Assembly (NCBI GenBank): GCA_023460315.1
Contig: JAEWQO010000044.1
Span: forward strand, 1-17,487
Origin: Actinomycetes bacterium
GTDB taxonomy: Bacteria; Actinomycetota; Coriobacteriia; Coriobacteriales; Eggerthellaceae
DNA length: 17,487 bases
Direction: 5' to 3'
In this document: piece after piece, positions 1 through 8,628 of the stretch
How positions within the stretch are numbered: the first letter of the stretch is position 1
Layout: each line of letters opens with the position of its first letter
Position numbers and translations under genes: made by a program
The notes under the pieces: model-generated
Databases searched by the model: none
The model's input: the letters and a program-made list of their open reading frames with translations, nothing else
Told to the model about the DNA's origin: nothing

Positions 1-257
1 CATATGAGGTCGCGGCGCTTCTGGCCCTGGGTCCCGTTGTCTATGGCGAGGTCCTCGCCCGCGATGACGCGCACGTGCCTGCCGCCGAGCAGCAGCTCGC
101 CCGCGGCGACATGGGCCACGTTGGGGCCCGTCATCGTGCAGGCGCATCCCGAGAGGATGTAGCTCCCGGTCCCGACGACGCAGGAGTTGTAGGCCCCGAC
201 GTCCGGGGAGTCCACGTGGTAGGTGCCCCCATGCCCGGTTATGAGCTCCACTGACAT
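1..257 (-). CDS. Putative tail fibre / receptor-binding protein, N-terminal part only (cut by window edge)
   Basis: The gene starts at an ATG at 257 with a good ribosome site (GAGAGGAAAG) and runs off the left edge after 85 codons, so the C-terminus is missing. The visible protein begins MSVELITGHGGTYHV and contains VGAYNSCVVGTG near residues 20-31. A stretch NGTQGQKRRDLI lies at residues 74-85. I recall this arrangement (a HxG start, then a glycine-rich beta segment, then NGTQG followed by a basic pair and DLI) as an N-terminal attachment domain of fibre or baseplate proteins in phages of Gram-positive bacteria. It lies 13 bases downstream of the preceding tail gene, which fits a tail-tip role. 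The receptor-binding part, if there is one, is outside the window. Family membership is from memory and no search was run. Confidence 0.72.
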   Translation of the reverse strand, partial: MSVELITGHGGTYHVDSPDVGAYNSCVVGTGSYILSGCACTMTGPNVAHVAAGELLLGGRHVRVIAGEDLAIDNGTQGQKRRDLI

Positions 258-270
258 ATCTTTCCTCTCT

Positions 271-1359
271 CTATTGGGCCAGCGCGACGAGGTAGTTGAC
301 TCGCGTGGCCGTGTTCACGGAGACCGTTATGTTCTGCACCATCCACAGCTCGCCGGAGACGTAGGTGCAGCCATGGACATGCGCCCCGGAGGCGGAGCCG
401 TCCGCGTTCATCACGCCCACGAAGTCCCGCGCCGGGTCGAACTGCCTGCCGAACGCCGTGGCGAACTCCGCCTGCGTCCAGAGCCTCGCCGCGTTCTCCC
501 CCGTCGGAACCGTCACGATCTTGGTGCCGACGAAGAGCTTCGGGACGACGGCCCCGGAATAGACGATCTGCTCGACCTCGAAGTCGGCCCTTGACTTCTG
601 TCCCTCCGCAGACGGCGAGAAGAGGCCGAGCCGCGCGATGCTGATCCCGCTGCCCCTGGAGGACGTGGACCCGAGCTCCGTGAGCGTGCCCTCCCCGTAG
701 TCGGGGACCGTCCCGGAGGTGTTGATCCCGAGCGACCCGTAGTTCGACGCGGCCCCGGCATAGACGTAAGCGCCGTTCGCACCCCCGACCTGGATGATCT
801 TCTCCGGCGCGAGGAGCGATGCGCGGCCCTGGTCGTCCACCGATATCGTGAGCGCGCCTGCGCACAGCTTGATCAAGGCGTCCACTGAGTCGATGCCGAG
901 GTCTATGAGGTCCTGCTCGAACCGGGCGAGCGCGGTGGACCCCTTGCGCACGCTCATGCCGGTACCGTCCGTGTAGACGTTGCCGCCCGCCGGGTTGCCG
1001 ATGGTGGCCGTGGCCCCGTAGAGCGGGACGTTCGAGACCTGCCAGTAGGTGCCGTCATACACGAACGTCACCGTCGCGCCCGCGACCCAGTAGGCGTAAG
1101 CCTGCCCGTTGAGCCTGATCGCCTTGGCTCCCGTCGAGTTGACGTTGAGCGTCGGGCTTGCGGAGGTGTTGGCGTACGTGAACTTGACCGCGATGCAGAC
1201 CCCGGCATAGAGGCTGAACCCGTCCACGGTCGATGCGGGGACCTTCGCAGCGGTGCCGGAGGCCGTGTTGCACGCGGCGTAGAGCATCTTCCCGCTGTCG
1301 CCGGAGGTGCCGTCATCGACGTTCGAGAACGTCACCTCGCCTGTTGCCTTGACAGCCAT
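271..1359 (-). CDS. Putative tail tip / fibre structural protein
   Basis: A 362-aa protein rich in Ala, Gly, Ser, Thr and Val, with no signal peptide and no membrane segment. It starts MAVKATGEVTFSNVDDG, almost the same opening as the next gene upstream. Residues about 50-110 (YAGVCIAVKFTYANTSASP through YDGTYWQVSN) look like a small beta-rich domain seen in phage fibres: short Asn/Ser/Thr strands closed by a DGTYWQ-type turn. The C-terminal third (about 290-362) includes WTQAEFATAFGR and GAHVHGCTYVSGELWMVQNI and ends VNYLVALAQ. That ending is typical of beta-stranded structural proteins, but I cannot name a family for it. The gene begins one base after the stop region of the preceding fibre gene, which suggests coupled translation. 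No enzyme motif is visible. Position after Dit and Tal supports a distal tail role; exact function unknown. Confidence 0.68.
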   Translation of the reverse strand: MAVKATGEVTFSNVDDGTSGDSGKMLYAACNTASGTAAKVPASTVDGFSLYAGVCIAVKFTYANTSASPTLNVNSTGAKAIRLNGQAYAYWVAGATVTFVYDGTYWQVSNVPLYGATATIGNPAGGNVYTDGTGMSVRKGSTALARFEQDLIDLGIDSVDALIKLCAGALTISVDDQGRASLLAPEKIIQVGGANGAYVYAGAASNYGSLGINTSGTVPDYGEGTLTELGSTSSRGSGISIARLGLFSPSAEGQKSRADFEVEQIVYSGAVVPKLFVGTKIVTVPTGENAARLWTQAEFATAFGRQFDPARDFVGVMNADGSASGAHVHGCTYVSGELWMVQNITVSVNTATRVNYLVALAQ

Positions 1360-1360
1360 C

Positions 1361-2386
1361 TCAGCCTGCCAAGACTGCTTTGTACACGCCCGTGCCGTCT
1401 ATGGACGCGGCGTTGACGGTGATCGTCTGCCCGGTTGCGGATGCGGTCGAGGACCCGTTGAGGTACCAGCTTATGGTCCCCTCGGCGGAAAGCGCGGTGC
1501 CCGTGAGCTCCGTCGCGCCCTTGAACACGTGCGCGGTGGCCACCGATGTTCCCGAGCCGTTCTTGAAGACGGTCCCAGAGTCGGTCGTGACCACGATGCT
1601 CATGGCATCAGCCCCGTCAGCTCCCGTGGCTCCCATCATGCCCACCGAGTATGACGTCGTGGTGGAGGAGTCTGTGTAGGTGATGACGGTCCGCGTCCAG
1701 AGGTACTGGCTCGCGGAGACGGAGGGGATGGTGGACGACCACGTGCCGGTGGGGACGGTCGTGCCGGAGGAGGACGCCTGGTAGGTCACGACGGGGTTGC
1801 CGTTGATGCCCTTGCCCGCGCTGCCGGTCGCCCCCATCATGCCGACCGAGTAGGCGGTCGTGGTGGTGGAGTCGGTGTAGGTCGTGACGACCCTCGTCCA
1901 GAGGTACTGGCTCGCTGACACCGAGGGGATGGTGGACGACCACGTGCCTGTCGGGGCCGTGGTCCCGGACGAGGACGCCTGGTATGTCACGGCGGGGCTT
2001 CCCGATATGCCCTTGCCGGTCGCTCCCGTGAACGCGATCGAGAAGCCAAATTGGAGCGTGACCTCCGCCGTCCCGCCGTCGACGCTCACGGGGATGGTGA
2101 CGGTCCCCGCAGCTACCACCGACGTGCTCACCGCTATCGTGAGCGTCGGGCTCGTGGAGTTGTTGTCGCTCGTGACGGTCACCCCCGAGGGGGCGTCGAT
2201 GTCGGCCACGGTCACTGCCGCAGCGACCTGCGTCCCGCCCTTCAGCGCCACGACCTGCGTGGTCACGCTTCCCGCCTTGGCGGCGCTTGTCGTCCCGGGG
2301 AACGAGTGTGCGGGGCGGGTGAGCATGACGGTGTACGCGTCGCTCAGGTCGGTGAAGGTTATCTCTCCTGTTGCCTTTGTTGCCAT
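1361..2386 (-). CDS. Putative tail fibre protein with two 67-aa tandem repeats and a C-terminal Ig-like domain
   Basis: A 341-aa Ser/Thr/Gly-rich protein with the ribosome site AAGGAGAGAG. Order of parts: opening MATKATGEITFTD (1-13); a beta-rich domain rich in valine and threonine (about 40-120); two tandem 67-residue repeats (124-190 and 191-257), each starting GKGI and containing QYLWTR and YSVGMMGATG. After these comes AMSIVVTTDSGTVFKNG (261-277) and an Ig-like C-terminal domain (about 290-341) with ISWYLNG and ending GVYKAVLAG. GATG/GADGAD steps recall short collagen-like linkers. The C-terminal half has the same domain order as the C-terminus of the neighbouring Tal-like gene. I infer a repetitive fibre or side-fibre subunit at the tail tip. 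No catalytic motif is seen. Confidence 0.72.
   Translation of the reverse strand: MATKATGEITFTDLSDAYTVMLTRPAHSFPGTTSAAKAGSVTTQVVALKGGTQVAAAVTVADIDAPSGVTVTSDNNSTSPTLTIAVSTSVVAAGTVTIPVSVDGGTAEVTLQFGFSIAFTGATGKGISGSPAVTYQASSSGTTAPTGTWSSTIPSVSASQYLWTRVVTTYTDSTTTTAYSVGMMGATGSAGKGINGNPVVTYQASSSGTTVPTGTWSSTIPSVSASQYLWTRTVITYTDSSTTTSYSVGMMGATGADGADAMSIVVTTDSGTVFKNGSGTSVATAHVFKGATELTGTALSAEGTISWYLNGSSTASATGQTITVNAASIDGTGVYKAVLAG
1616..2017 (-). repeat. Two tandem 201-bp in-frame repeats
   Basis: The units are 1817-2017 and 1616-1816 in transcription order. Each is 201 bp (67 codons) and the period keeps the reading frame. By eye the two protein units differ at about 10 of 67 positions. The blocks TYQASSSGTT, PTGTWSSTIPSVSASQYLWT and YSVGMMGATG are kept in both. 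The DNA also matches over long stretches. Confidence 0.9.
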
Positions 2387-2396
2387 GTCTCTCTCC

Positions 2397-4196
2397 TTAT
2401 ACGTCTACTTCGCATTTGAAAATGAGCCGGTTGGTGACGTTGGATGCCGTCACGGCCAGCCTGAAGCCGTCGTCCGATATGCGGGGATCGTCGGGATCAA
2501 GGGCCGCGAAGCCCTCGTCCGAGTCGGATTTCTCGCTCCACACGAGAGATGCCGTGGAGCCGAACTCGGCGCGGAGGGCCGATATGTCGGATATCTCCGA
2601 TGTGCCGTGCCACACCGTCACCTCGGCGTTCGACGTGGCCTCTCCGTTCTTGAACGTCGTGCCGTTGTCGGATGTCAGCTGGACCGTGATTGCGTCCTCC
2701 CCGGGCGATCCCGTCACGCAGGCCGCACCAGAGACGGAGGTTGTCCCGTCGTCCATCGTGGCGACCGTCTTGGTCCACAGCCACTTCCCCGACTGCCACC
2801 CGGGGTAGTCGGTCGTCCACTCCCCGCCCAAAAGCTCGCTCGCCGAGTCGGACAGGTAGTAGCGCACGTCGACGTCTGCTATCCCGCTCCCGGTGTTGCC
2901 GGTCACGCATACGGCCTCGGAGGTCGACTGGGTGCCGTCTCCCCTCGTGATCACGGAGCGCGTCCATATCCACTGCCCCGTGGCCCAAGTCGGGCGGACA
3001 TTCGACCACTGCCCGCCCTCCGGCTCGTCTGGGCTGGTTGAGAGATAGTACTGCTCCACGACCTCGGACACGGCTGAGTCAGCCGACTCTTGCGCCGCCG
3101 TGGCGATGCCCTTCGCCGCGATGGCCTCGTTCAAGGCCGCCAGCGCCTGGGCGGTCATGGAGCTCGCCGCACGCTCCTCCTTGGTGCCAAGGACGGTCCC
3201 GGCCTTGTAGTCGATGTCGATGGCCTCGCCCACGACCGTGGCCGACTTGTATGTCACGTAGGCGCTGACGGTGGATGTCTCGTCGCCCGCCTTGGCTATC
3301 GCCCCGATGATGTCGCCCACGTCGAACTCCTGGGAGGCGTCCACCGTGACCTCTATGCTCGTGGCGGCGTCCCAGTAGTCCTTCAGGCGTTTGGTGCCGT
3401 CCTCAACGAGGGTTTCGCGGTCAGCGGTCGTGTAGTCGTAGACCTCCGCGTTCTCATCGGCCCCGAACAGGCTTTGGGTCTCGGAGACGCTGCCTTGCGC
3501 GTCCATGAAGAGGTCCACGTGGATGCGGTCCTTGCCCTCGCCCGTGCCGTTGGCAACCAGGTGGTTCACGGGGTTGCCGTCGATCTTCACCGAAAGCTCC
3601 ACCTGCGTCTGGTCGAATTCCTCATCTTGCGAATAGTCGTGGATAACTTCTGCCCACAACACGACCTTGGAGCCGTCGAACGACATCTTGAGCTTCGCCC
3701 CCGCCTCTGAGAGCATGGCGGTGAGGCCCTGGTATCCCGAGACGTAGCGGAAGTCATGGGACACCGCGATGCCGCTAGCGTCCGTGGATGCCGCGAACAT
3801 GTCGGTCAGTCCCAAAGCCGCGATCACCGTGCCTATCGCCGCATTGGCCTCCCCCGCCACGTGGAGATATTCCGAGCCATTTGGCGGGGATATCACCTTG
3901 CGGTCGAGCATCCCATGCCACGATGGGCCGCCGTAGGTCACTACGTAGCATCCCTTGGAGTCGTCCCAGTGCGGGTTCTTGGTCTTGCGGATGCCGCCGT
4001 ATTCCGTGCCCACCAATTTGCCGTCGCGCCGGATGCGGACATACACCAGCCCGTTGTGCGGCACGGACACGTCGTCCCGGACTGTCATCTCCCAGTCGTT
4101 GTCGTCCGAGCCGTATGCGACGTTCAGTCCGCTGTCGGGGATGGTTCCGACCTCTACCTTGCCGGGGTCGGTGAAAACCGTCTCCACTACGTCCAC
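2397..4196 (-). CDS. Tail-associated tip protein (Gp37/Tal-like) with C-terminal repeat modules
   Basis: A 599-aa protein with a GTG start that overlaps the end of the distal tail gene by 10 bases. Residues 1 to about 340 resemble the Gp37-like/Tal tip-hub domain of siphophages. The signs are WEMTVRDD near 36-42, VRIRRDGKLVGTEYGG (53-68), then a beta-rich body with NHLVANGTGEGKDR (211-223) and a closing FDVGDIIGAIAKAGDE (291-306). A short Ala-rich helix follows (about 343-380). Two related modules follow at about 381-436 and 444-500, each with YYLS, W[IL]WT[RK] and CVTG. An Ig-like end (502-599) contains TFKNG and finishes LIFKCEVDV. In this family the N-terminal part builds the tip hub below Dit. 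I see no peptidase motif in the C-terminus. Location directly after Dit supports the call. Confidence 0.82.
   Translation of the reverse strand: MDVVETVFTDPGKVEVGTIPDSGLNVAYGSDDNDWEMTVRDDVSVPHNGLVYVRIRRDGKLVGTEYGGIRKTKNPHWDDSKGCYVVTYGGPSWHGMLDRKVISPPNGSEYLHVAGEANAAIGTVIAALGLTDMFAASTDASGIAVSHDFRYVSGYQGLTAMLSEAGAKLKMSFDGSKVVLWAEVIHDYSQDEEFDQTQVELSVKIDGNPVNHLVANGTGEGKDRIHVDLFMDAQGSVSETQSLFGADENAEVYDYTTADRETLVEDGTKRLKDYWDAATSIEVTVDASQEFDVGDIIGAIAKAGDETSTVSAYVTYKSATVVGEAIDIDYKAGTVLGTKEERAASSMTAQALAALNEAIAAKGIATAAQESADSAVSEVVEQYYLSTSPDEPEGGQWSNVRPTWATGQWIWTRSVITRGDGTQSTSEAVCVTGNTGSGIADVDVRYYLSDSASELLGGEWTTDYPGWQSGKWLWTKTVATMDDGTTSVSGAACVTGSPGEDAITVQLTSDNGTTFKNGEATSNAEVTVWHGTSEISDISALRAEFGSTASLVWSEKSDSDEGFAALDPDDPRISDDGFRLAVTASNVTNRLIFKCEVDV
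2697..3056 (-). repeat. Two diverged repeat modules in the Tal-like protein
   Basis: Residues 381-436 and 444-500 of the tip protein align by eye: QYYLS with RYYLS, GGQW with GGEW, GQWIWTRSV with GKWLWTKTV, GDGTQS with DDGTTS, and AVCVTG with AACVTG. They are far more diverged than the repeats in the next gene but share its W-[IL]-W-T-[RK] / Y-L-W-T-R core. Confidence 0.75.
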
Positions 4197-5008
4197 GGTC
4201 TCACCGTCCTTGTCTCATAGAGGATGAGGTCGAACCCGAAGAGGCCCGACCATGTGACTAGGTTGCTTCCAGGCTGCACGGGCGCGAAAACATCGAACTC
4301 GCGGCTCTGGCTGCCGTACTGGTTTTTGGTCGTGCCGTCCGAGGCACGCGTGAAGATTGCGGCCCCCACCTCGCCGCGCTTGGCGTTGAGGGAGTTGACG
4401 AATAACAGGCTTCCGCTGGGCACCTCGCAGTTGACCTCGTGCCGGATGCCCGCGATGGTCACCGATGGGTTGGTTGCTGGCCCGTATACGATCAGCTCGA
4501 AGTCGCTTGGCCTGAGGGCGTCAACATCGATGGTGCGCTGCCCGGAAGGCGGCGGGCCGTAATCGTGAGGGTAGTCGTGGGGATAGTCCAGGCCGCCCGA
4601 CGGCGAGCCAGACGAGACGGGGAAGCTCAACCGGCCTACCTCCTTGCGCCAGACGGGCCAATCGCTATGGAAGGTCAGCGTGTAGCTTGAGCATCCAGCA
4701 CCCAGGAAGTCGTTGCTCCCCGCTGCGAAGTTTCCGCGAATCTCCCAACCTTGGAACTCCAAGACGCCCTCGATGCCGGCCTCCGTGTCGCCGTCGATCA
4801 GCGCGAAGAAACGGTTCGCGAAGTCGTAAGAGGCGTTGACGAAGGAGGCGGACACGTCGAACTCCCGTGCGGTCCGTGAGTAGCGGGACGAGCCGTTGAG
4901 CGCGGACACGTCCCATTGCCACCCGCGCGAGGGGGTGGAAGACAGCGCCGCCACGCGCCCTCCGAAGGTGACGGTCTCACCCGTCCGGCGTGACTTGTAA
5001 GTGATCAA
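4187..5008 (-). CDS. Distal tail protein (Dit-like)
   Basis: A 273-aa protein whose ATG overlaps the tape-measure stop by four bases (ATGA), the usual tape-measure to Dit arrangement. The N-terminal half (1 to about 135) looks like the ring domain of Dit proteins: YKSRRTGETVTFGG at the start, SRTAREFDVSASF (44-56), and SYTLTFHSDWPVWRKE (108-123). The last stretch matches the family's typical F.SD.P.W motif. A linker with the repeat DYPHDYPHDY (141-150) follows, then a beta-sandwich C-terminal domain (about 160-273) containing NPSVTIAGI and FVNSLNAKRGEV. DYP.DYP linkers are common at this spot in Dit proteins of Gram-positive phages. Dit forms the hexameric hub joining the tail tube to the tip. 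The call rests on order, length and motifs. Confidence 0.88.
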   Translation of the reverse strand: MITYKSRRTGETVTFGGRVAALSSTPSRGWQWDVSALNGSSRYSRTAREFDVSASFVNASYDFANRFFALIDGDTEAGIEGVLEFQGWEIRGNFAAGSNDFLGAGCSSYTLTFHSDWPVWRKEVGRLSFPVSSGSPSGGLDYPHDYPHDYGPPPSGQRTIDVDALRPSDFELIVYGPATNPSVTIAGIRHEVNCEVPSGSLLFVNSLNAKRGEVGAAIFTRASDGTTKNQYGSQSREFDVFAPVQPGSNLVTWSGLFGFDLILYETRTVRPWT

Positions 5009-8000
5009 CCCCTGTTCGCCTCCCTTGCGCTTATCTTTGCCTGCCGTGGGGTCTGGACCACCACGGGGGCGTTGTTTGCTATTTCTCTGCCTATGGAGGC
5101 CCTGAACGCTGCGACCTCGTTTGTCAGAGCCGAAAGCTGAGCCGCTGTGGATTTGGCCTCGACGGTCACGGAAACATTGCTGCCAGACGCACCGGCGACC
5201 TTGGATGCAGAAGAGCTCAGGTTCATAGAAGAAACGCTCGTTGTTGTCAGGGGCGACACTTTAGCCGCCGCCTGGGACCCAAGGACGGCTTGCTTCGTGA
5301 ACGCATATCCTGAGGCGTACGCATCCTTCTCGCGCCGCTTCATTTCATTGACGAAGCCGAGCGCGTTCCACTTCGCCATCTTCGCTGTCTCTTTTGCAGG
5401 CGAGTTTGAATCTTGGGCTGCGTTACCTCCGGCGAGTACGTTGCTAACGAAGTTCCATCCAGCGTCCCATGCGCTTTTTGCCCAGTCGCCTATCGTGTTG
5501 ATAAAGCCTTGTGCCCAGTTGTCTGCCGAGCCGCTTGAATTGATAGAATCAGCGCCGCTGTTGGCCTCTTCAGCGACATTCGCGCCCGCTTCGCTCGACC
5601 CGCTGGCGTTGTTGAGCACCGCATTGTAGGCATCCAGGGAAGACTGAGCCGATATGTCGAATTTGCCTGATTGGTCCGCCCCCTGAGCTCCTGCGGTTCC
5701 GGTAGCGGCTGCAGCCGCCTGGGTCTGCGTAGCTCCGTTTGCTATCGCATTGGCGTAGGCGGTCACCGCATCGTCGCCCTCGATGCCGAACTTCGACATG
5801 TCAGCCGCGAGCTGATCGACGGTGGTCCCGGTTACCAGCGACGCCGCCGCGACGGCCTGCTGGGTCCCCGCGCTGAGTCCCGCGACGAAGCTCGATGCAG
5901 CCTCCGTGCCCTTCTGCCCAGCCTGGATTCCGAACTCTTGAAGCTTCGAGACGATGCTCTGCACATTGCCATCATAAGAGCCCGCTATCTGCGCAAGCTG
6001 CTCGTCGGTCAAGGTCGAAAGCTCTGTGGTGGAGATGCCCAGCTGCGAGAGTGCCGTGGCGAACGCGCCGACATCCTGACCGGTTGATGAGAGGGCGTCG
6101 GCGATTGCCCCTGAAGACGACGCGAAAGCCGATATCTCCTCTGCCGACGATCCGAGGGCCTGTCCGAGCTCTCCCACCCGTTCCTCGTAAAGCTTTGCGG
6201 TGTCACTGGTCGCCCTGTAGGAGTCCCGCGCCTCCCCGAGGGCATTGACCGTCTCGGTGTACGCCTCGGCTTCTTCGCGCACTTCCGAAACGTTCTTCCC
6301 AGCCATCTTCTCTTTGAGGGCATCGCGCTGCTGTTCCAGCTCGGTGATCCTCATGAGGTCGGACTCTTGCTGCTTGTAGAGATCCTTTAACCCCTCGCTA
6401 GCGGCCTCATATCTCAGCCGGTCCTGCTGTGCCGCGACCACAGCCCGGATCGCGTCGACCTGACCCCAGAGAGCCCCATTCTGATCGTTCGTGACCTGGA
6501 ACGACGTCCCGCACGCTTCATTCACTCGCGCAACCGCGTCACGGAGCCGCGACTGCTCGCTTTCAGACAGGTTCGACTTAGTGCCGAGCTCCTCGATCAC
6601 CCCCATGTACGACTGGAGCATGCCGGCGCTCGAGCCAGCCTCCGTCATGGTCTCGTTGAGGGAGTCCGCGAGATCGCTGTGAGCCTGAACAAGGTCAGTG
6701 GCCTTCTGCTTCACCTCGTCGGCTTTGACGCTGTAGCTCTGAAGCGACGACGAGGTTGAGTCGAATCCGGTCTTCAGGCTGTCGAAAGAGGACCGCAGGC
6801 GTGCATTCGTGTCCTTGATCTCGTTTGCCCGGTCGTCGGCCTCTTTGAGGCTGCTCGCGAGGTCGATCGCCGCTTGGGCTATCATGGTGAGAACGATCAC
6901 GATGGCTATCTTGCCGACAGCCTTCAGGCTTGTGCCAAGCACGTTCGTCGCAGCTGCCGCTTTGCTTGTCGCCTTGGTGTACACGACCGTTCCGTCAGCC
7001 GCCTTCTCTGCGGTCATGCTCAGCTTCGCGAAAAACTCTGCCGCGCCTTTGATTCCCTTGCCGAGGCCCTCGAGGCCCTGCATGGCCTTTCCCGTTATGG
7101 AGAGGAGCGGTCCAAGGCCGGCGACCACTGCTGCGACGGCGACGATGGTGCGCTGGGTGCCCTCGTCCATCTCGCCGAAAGAGTCAGCCGCTTCGCCCAC
7201 CGCCTTCGCCACGTCTGTGACTATCGGGGCAAGCTCTGTGCCGAGGGTTATCGCAGCCGTCTCAACCGCGCCCTTCATCTCCTCGATGGCACGCTCGGAC
7301 TCCCCCATTTGAGCATCGGCGAGCCTCTGGGCAGCTTCTTGGTCATTTGTCGCGGCTGTGTATTTCTCGATACCCTCGCGGCCGAGATTCGTCATTACGA
7401 GCGCGGCGCGGCTCGCGTCCGAACCGAACATCGTCTGCATGGCGGCATCTTTTTGAGCAGACGAGAGCCCCCCGAGCTTTGCCTGCAGCTCGGCAGCGAC
7501 GCCGGCCGCATCGAGCATGTTCCCGTTGGAGTCGCGCACGTTGATTCCGAGCGATTCCATTGTGGCCGCCGCGTCATCCGTCGGTGCAGCCAGCCGTTGC
7601 AGCATGGTCTTCAGCGACGTGCCGGCATCCGATCCCTTGATTCCAGCATCGGCGAAGCCGCCCAAGACGGCCGTTGTGTCCTGAATCGACCATCCGGCGG
7701 AGTGTGCCTGCGCCGACACTTGCGACAGGCCTTGGGTGAGGTCGCTCACGTCGGCGGACGATGCCGCAGCCGATCCGGCGAGGGCATTCGCTGCCTCGCC
7801 GGTCTGGTCGGCCGTGAGCCCAAAGGCTCCCATAGCCTGCACGACTGTGTTCGCCGCATCTGCCAGCTCCAAGTTCCCAGCAGCAGCGAGGTCCATGGTC
7901 GTGGCGAGCGCACCGCCCTTGATGTCCGCCGCCGTGAGCCCGCCTTTCGCGAGTTCCTCCATGGCAGCCGCAGCCTCGGTGGCCGAGAAGATGGTGTCCG

Positions 8001-8619
8001 CGCCCATCTTGAGCGCCAGCTCCCTCAACTCGTCCATGTCTGCTGATGGGTCGTTTAAGGCGCCTGACACTCGGCTCATAGAGCTTTCGAAGTCGGTGGC
8101 GAGGTTGTAGGATGCGACCCCAGCCGCGACCAATGCGGGTGTGACGGTCAGCGACATCGTGTTGCCGATGCTCGAAACCGTCTCCCCAGCACCCTTGATC
8201 CGGGAGCCATACTTTTCCAAAGCGGTTCCCGCTTTGCCGAGGGCGGATTCCATGGCGGTCTGCTGGATGACCGACTCGGATAGCTGACGCCTGTACTTTC
8301 CGAGCGTCGATTCCGTGAGGGATATGTCGCTTTGCAGCTTGACCCACTGCTCGGAGGACATGTTTTCCTGGCCGATCTGACTCTCAGCCTGTTTGAGTAT
8401 CTTCAGCCGGTCCTCAGTGGCCGAAATCTGCTTACGGTAGTCTGCCTGCTGTTGCGCCAGCAATTTGGTGTTTCCGGGATCCAGCTTGAGGGCCTTTTCG
8501 AGCGAGCGCAGCTCGGTCGTCGTTCCCTCCGCCTGCTTCTTTGCGTCGCGGAGCCCCTTGGACAGGCCGGTGTCGTCCACTCCGAGCCTGACCGTGAGGC
8601 CCTTGTAGATGTCAGCCAC
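5005..8619 (-). CDS. Tail tape measure protein
   Basis: The longest gene in the window, 1204 aa, starting at GTG 8619 with site GGAGG five bases upstream; that site overlaps the stop of the chaperone second frame (TAGGAGG). Residues 1-150 are coiled-coil-like, with the typical LEKALKLDPGNTKLLAQQQ near 40-58. Residues about 155-440 form the TP901-type tape-measure core (TDFESSMSRVSGAL, AAAAMEELAKGGLT, DAGTSLKTMLQRL, MFGSDASRAALVM). Two hydrophobic segments lie at about 491-508 and 568-586, as expected for a protein ejected across the host membrane. Long helical regions follow (640-830), then an Ala/Gly/Ser-rich C-terminus with SPAKETAKMAKWNALGFV (1073-1090). The protein sets tail length; by the usual 1.5 Å per residue rule the tail would be about 180 nm. 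No lytic domain is seen. Confidence 0.95.
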   Translation of the reverse strand: MADIYKGLTVRLGVDDTGLSKGLRDAKKQAEGTTTELRSLEKALKLDPGNTKLLAQQQADYRKQISATEDRLKILKQAESQIGQENMSSEQWVKLQSDISLTESTLGKYRRQLSESVIQQTAMESALGKAGTALEKYGSRIKGAGETVSSIGNTMSLTVTPALVAAGVASYNLATDFESSMSRVSGALNDPSADMDELRELALKMGADTIFSATEAAAAMEELAKGGLTAADIKGGALATTMDLAAAGNLELADAANTVVQAMGAFGLTADQTGEAANALAGSAAASSADVSDLTQGLSQVSAQAHSAGWSIQDTTAVLGGFADAGIKGSDAGTSLKTMLQRLAAPTDDAAATMESLGINVRDSNGNMLDAAGVAAELQAKLGGLSSAQKDAAMQTMFGSDASRAALVMTNLGREGIEKYTAATNDQEAAQRLADAQMGESERAIEEMKGAVETAAITLGTELAPIVTDVAKAVGEAADSFGEMDEGTQRTIVAVAAVVAGLGPLLSITGKAMQGLEGLGKGIKGAAEFFAKLSMTAEKAADGTVVYTKATSKAAAATNVLGTSLKAVGKIAIVIVLTMIAQAAIDLASSLKEADDRANEIKDTNARLRSSFDSLKTGFDSTSSSLQSYSVKADEVKQKATDLVQAHSDLADSLNETMTEAGSSAGMLQSYMGVIEELGTKSNLSESEQSRLRDAVARVNEACGTSFQVTNDQNGALWGQVDAIRAVVAAQQDRLRYEAASEGLKDLYKQQESDLMRITELEQQRDALKEKMAGKNVSEVREEAEAYTETVNALGEARDSYRATSDTAKLYEERVGELGQALGSSAEEISAFASSSGAIADALSSTGQDVGAFATALSQLGISTTELSTLTDEQLAQIAGSYDGNVQSIVSKLQEFGIQAGQKGTEAASSFVAGLSAGTQQAVAAASLVTGTTVDQLAADMSKFGIEGDDAVTAYANAIANGATQTQAAAAATGTAGAQGADQSGKFDISAQSSLDAYNAVLNNASGSSEAGANVAEEANSGADSINSSGSADNWAQGFINTIGDWAKSAWDAGWNFVSNVLAGGNAAQDSNSPAKETAKMAKWNALGFVNEMKRREKDAYASGYAFTKQAVLGSQAAAKVSPLTTTSVSSMNLSSSASKVAGASGSNVSVTVEAKSTAAQLSALTNEVAAFRASIGREIANNAPVVVQTPRQAKISAREANRG

Positions 8620-8628
8620 AGATGCCTC

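Noticed and set aside
1884..3041. A 385-codon open frame on the plus strand
   Set aside because: It lies opposite two well-supported tail genes and has shadow-like composition in GC-rich DNA; no ribosome site or known motif.
6874..8046. A 390-codon plus-strand frame inside the tape measure
   Set aside because: Fully antisense to a typical tape measure gene; rich in Arg, Cys, His as expected of a shadow frame.
7574..8347. A 257-codon minus-strand frame within the tape measure
   Set aside because: Different frame of the same strand, Gly/Arg/His-rich shadow with no motif.
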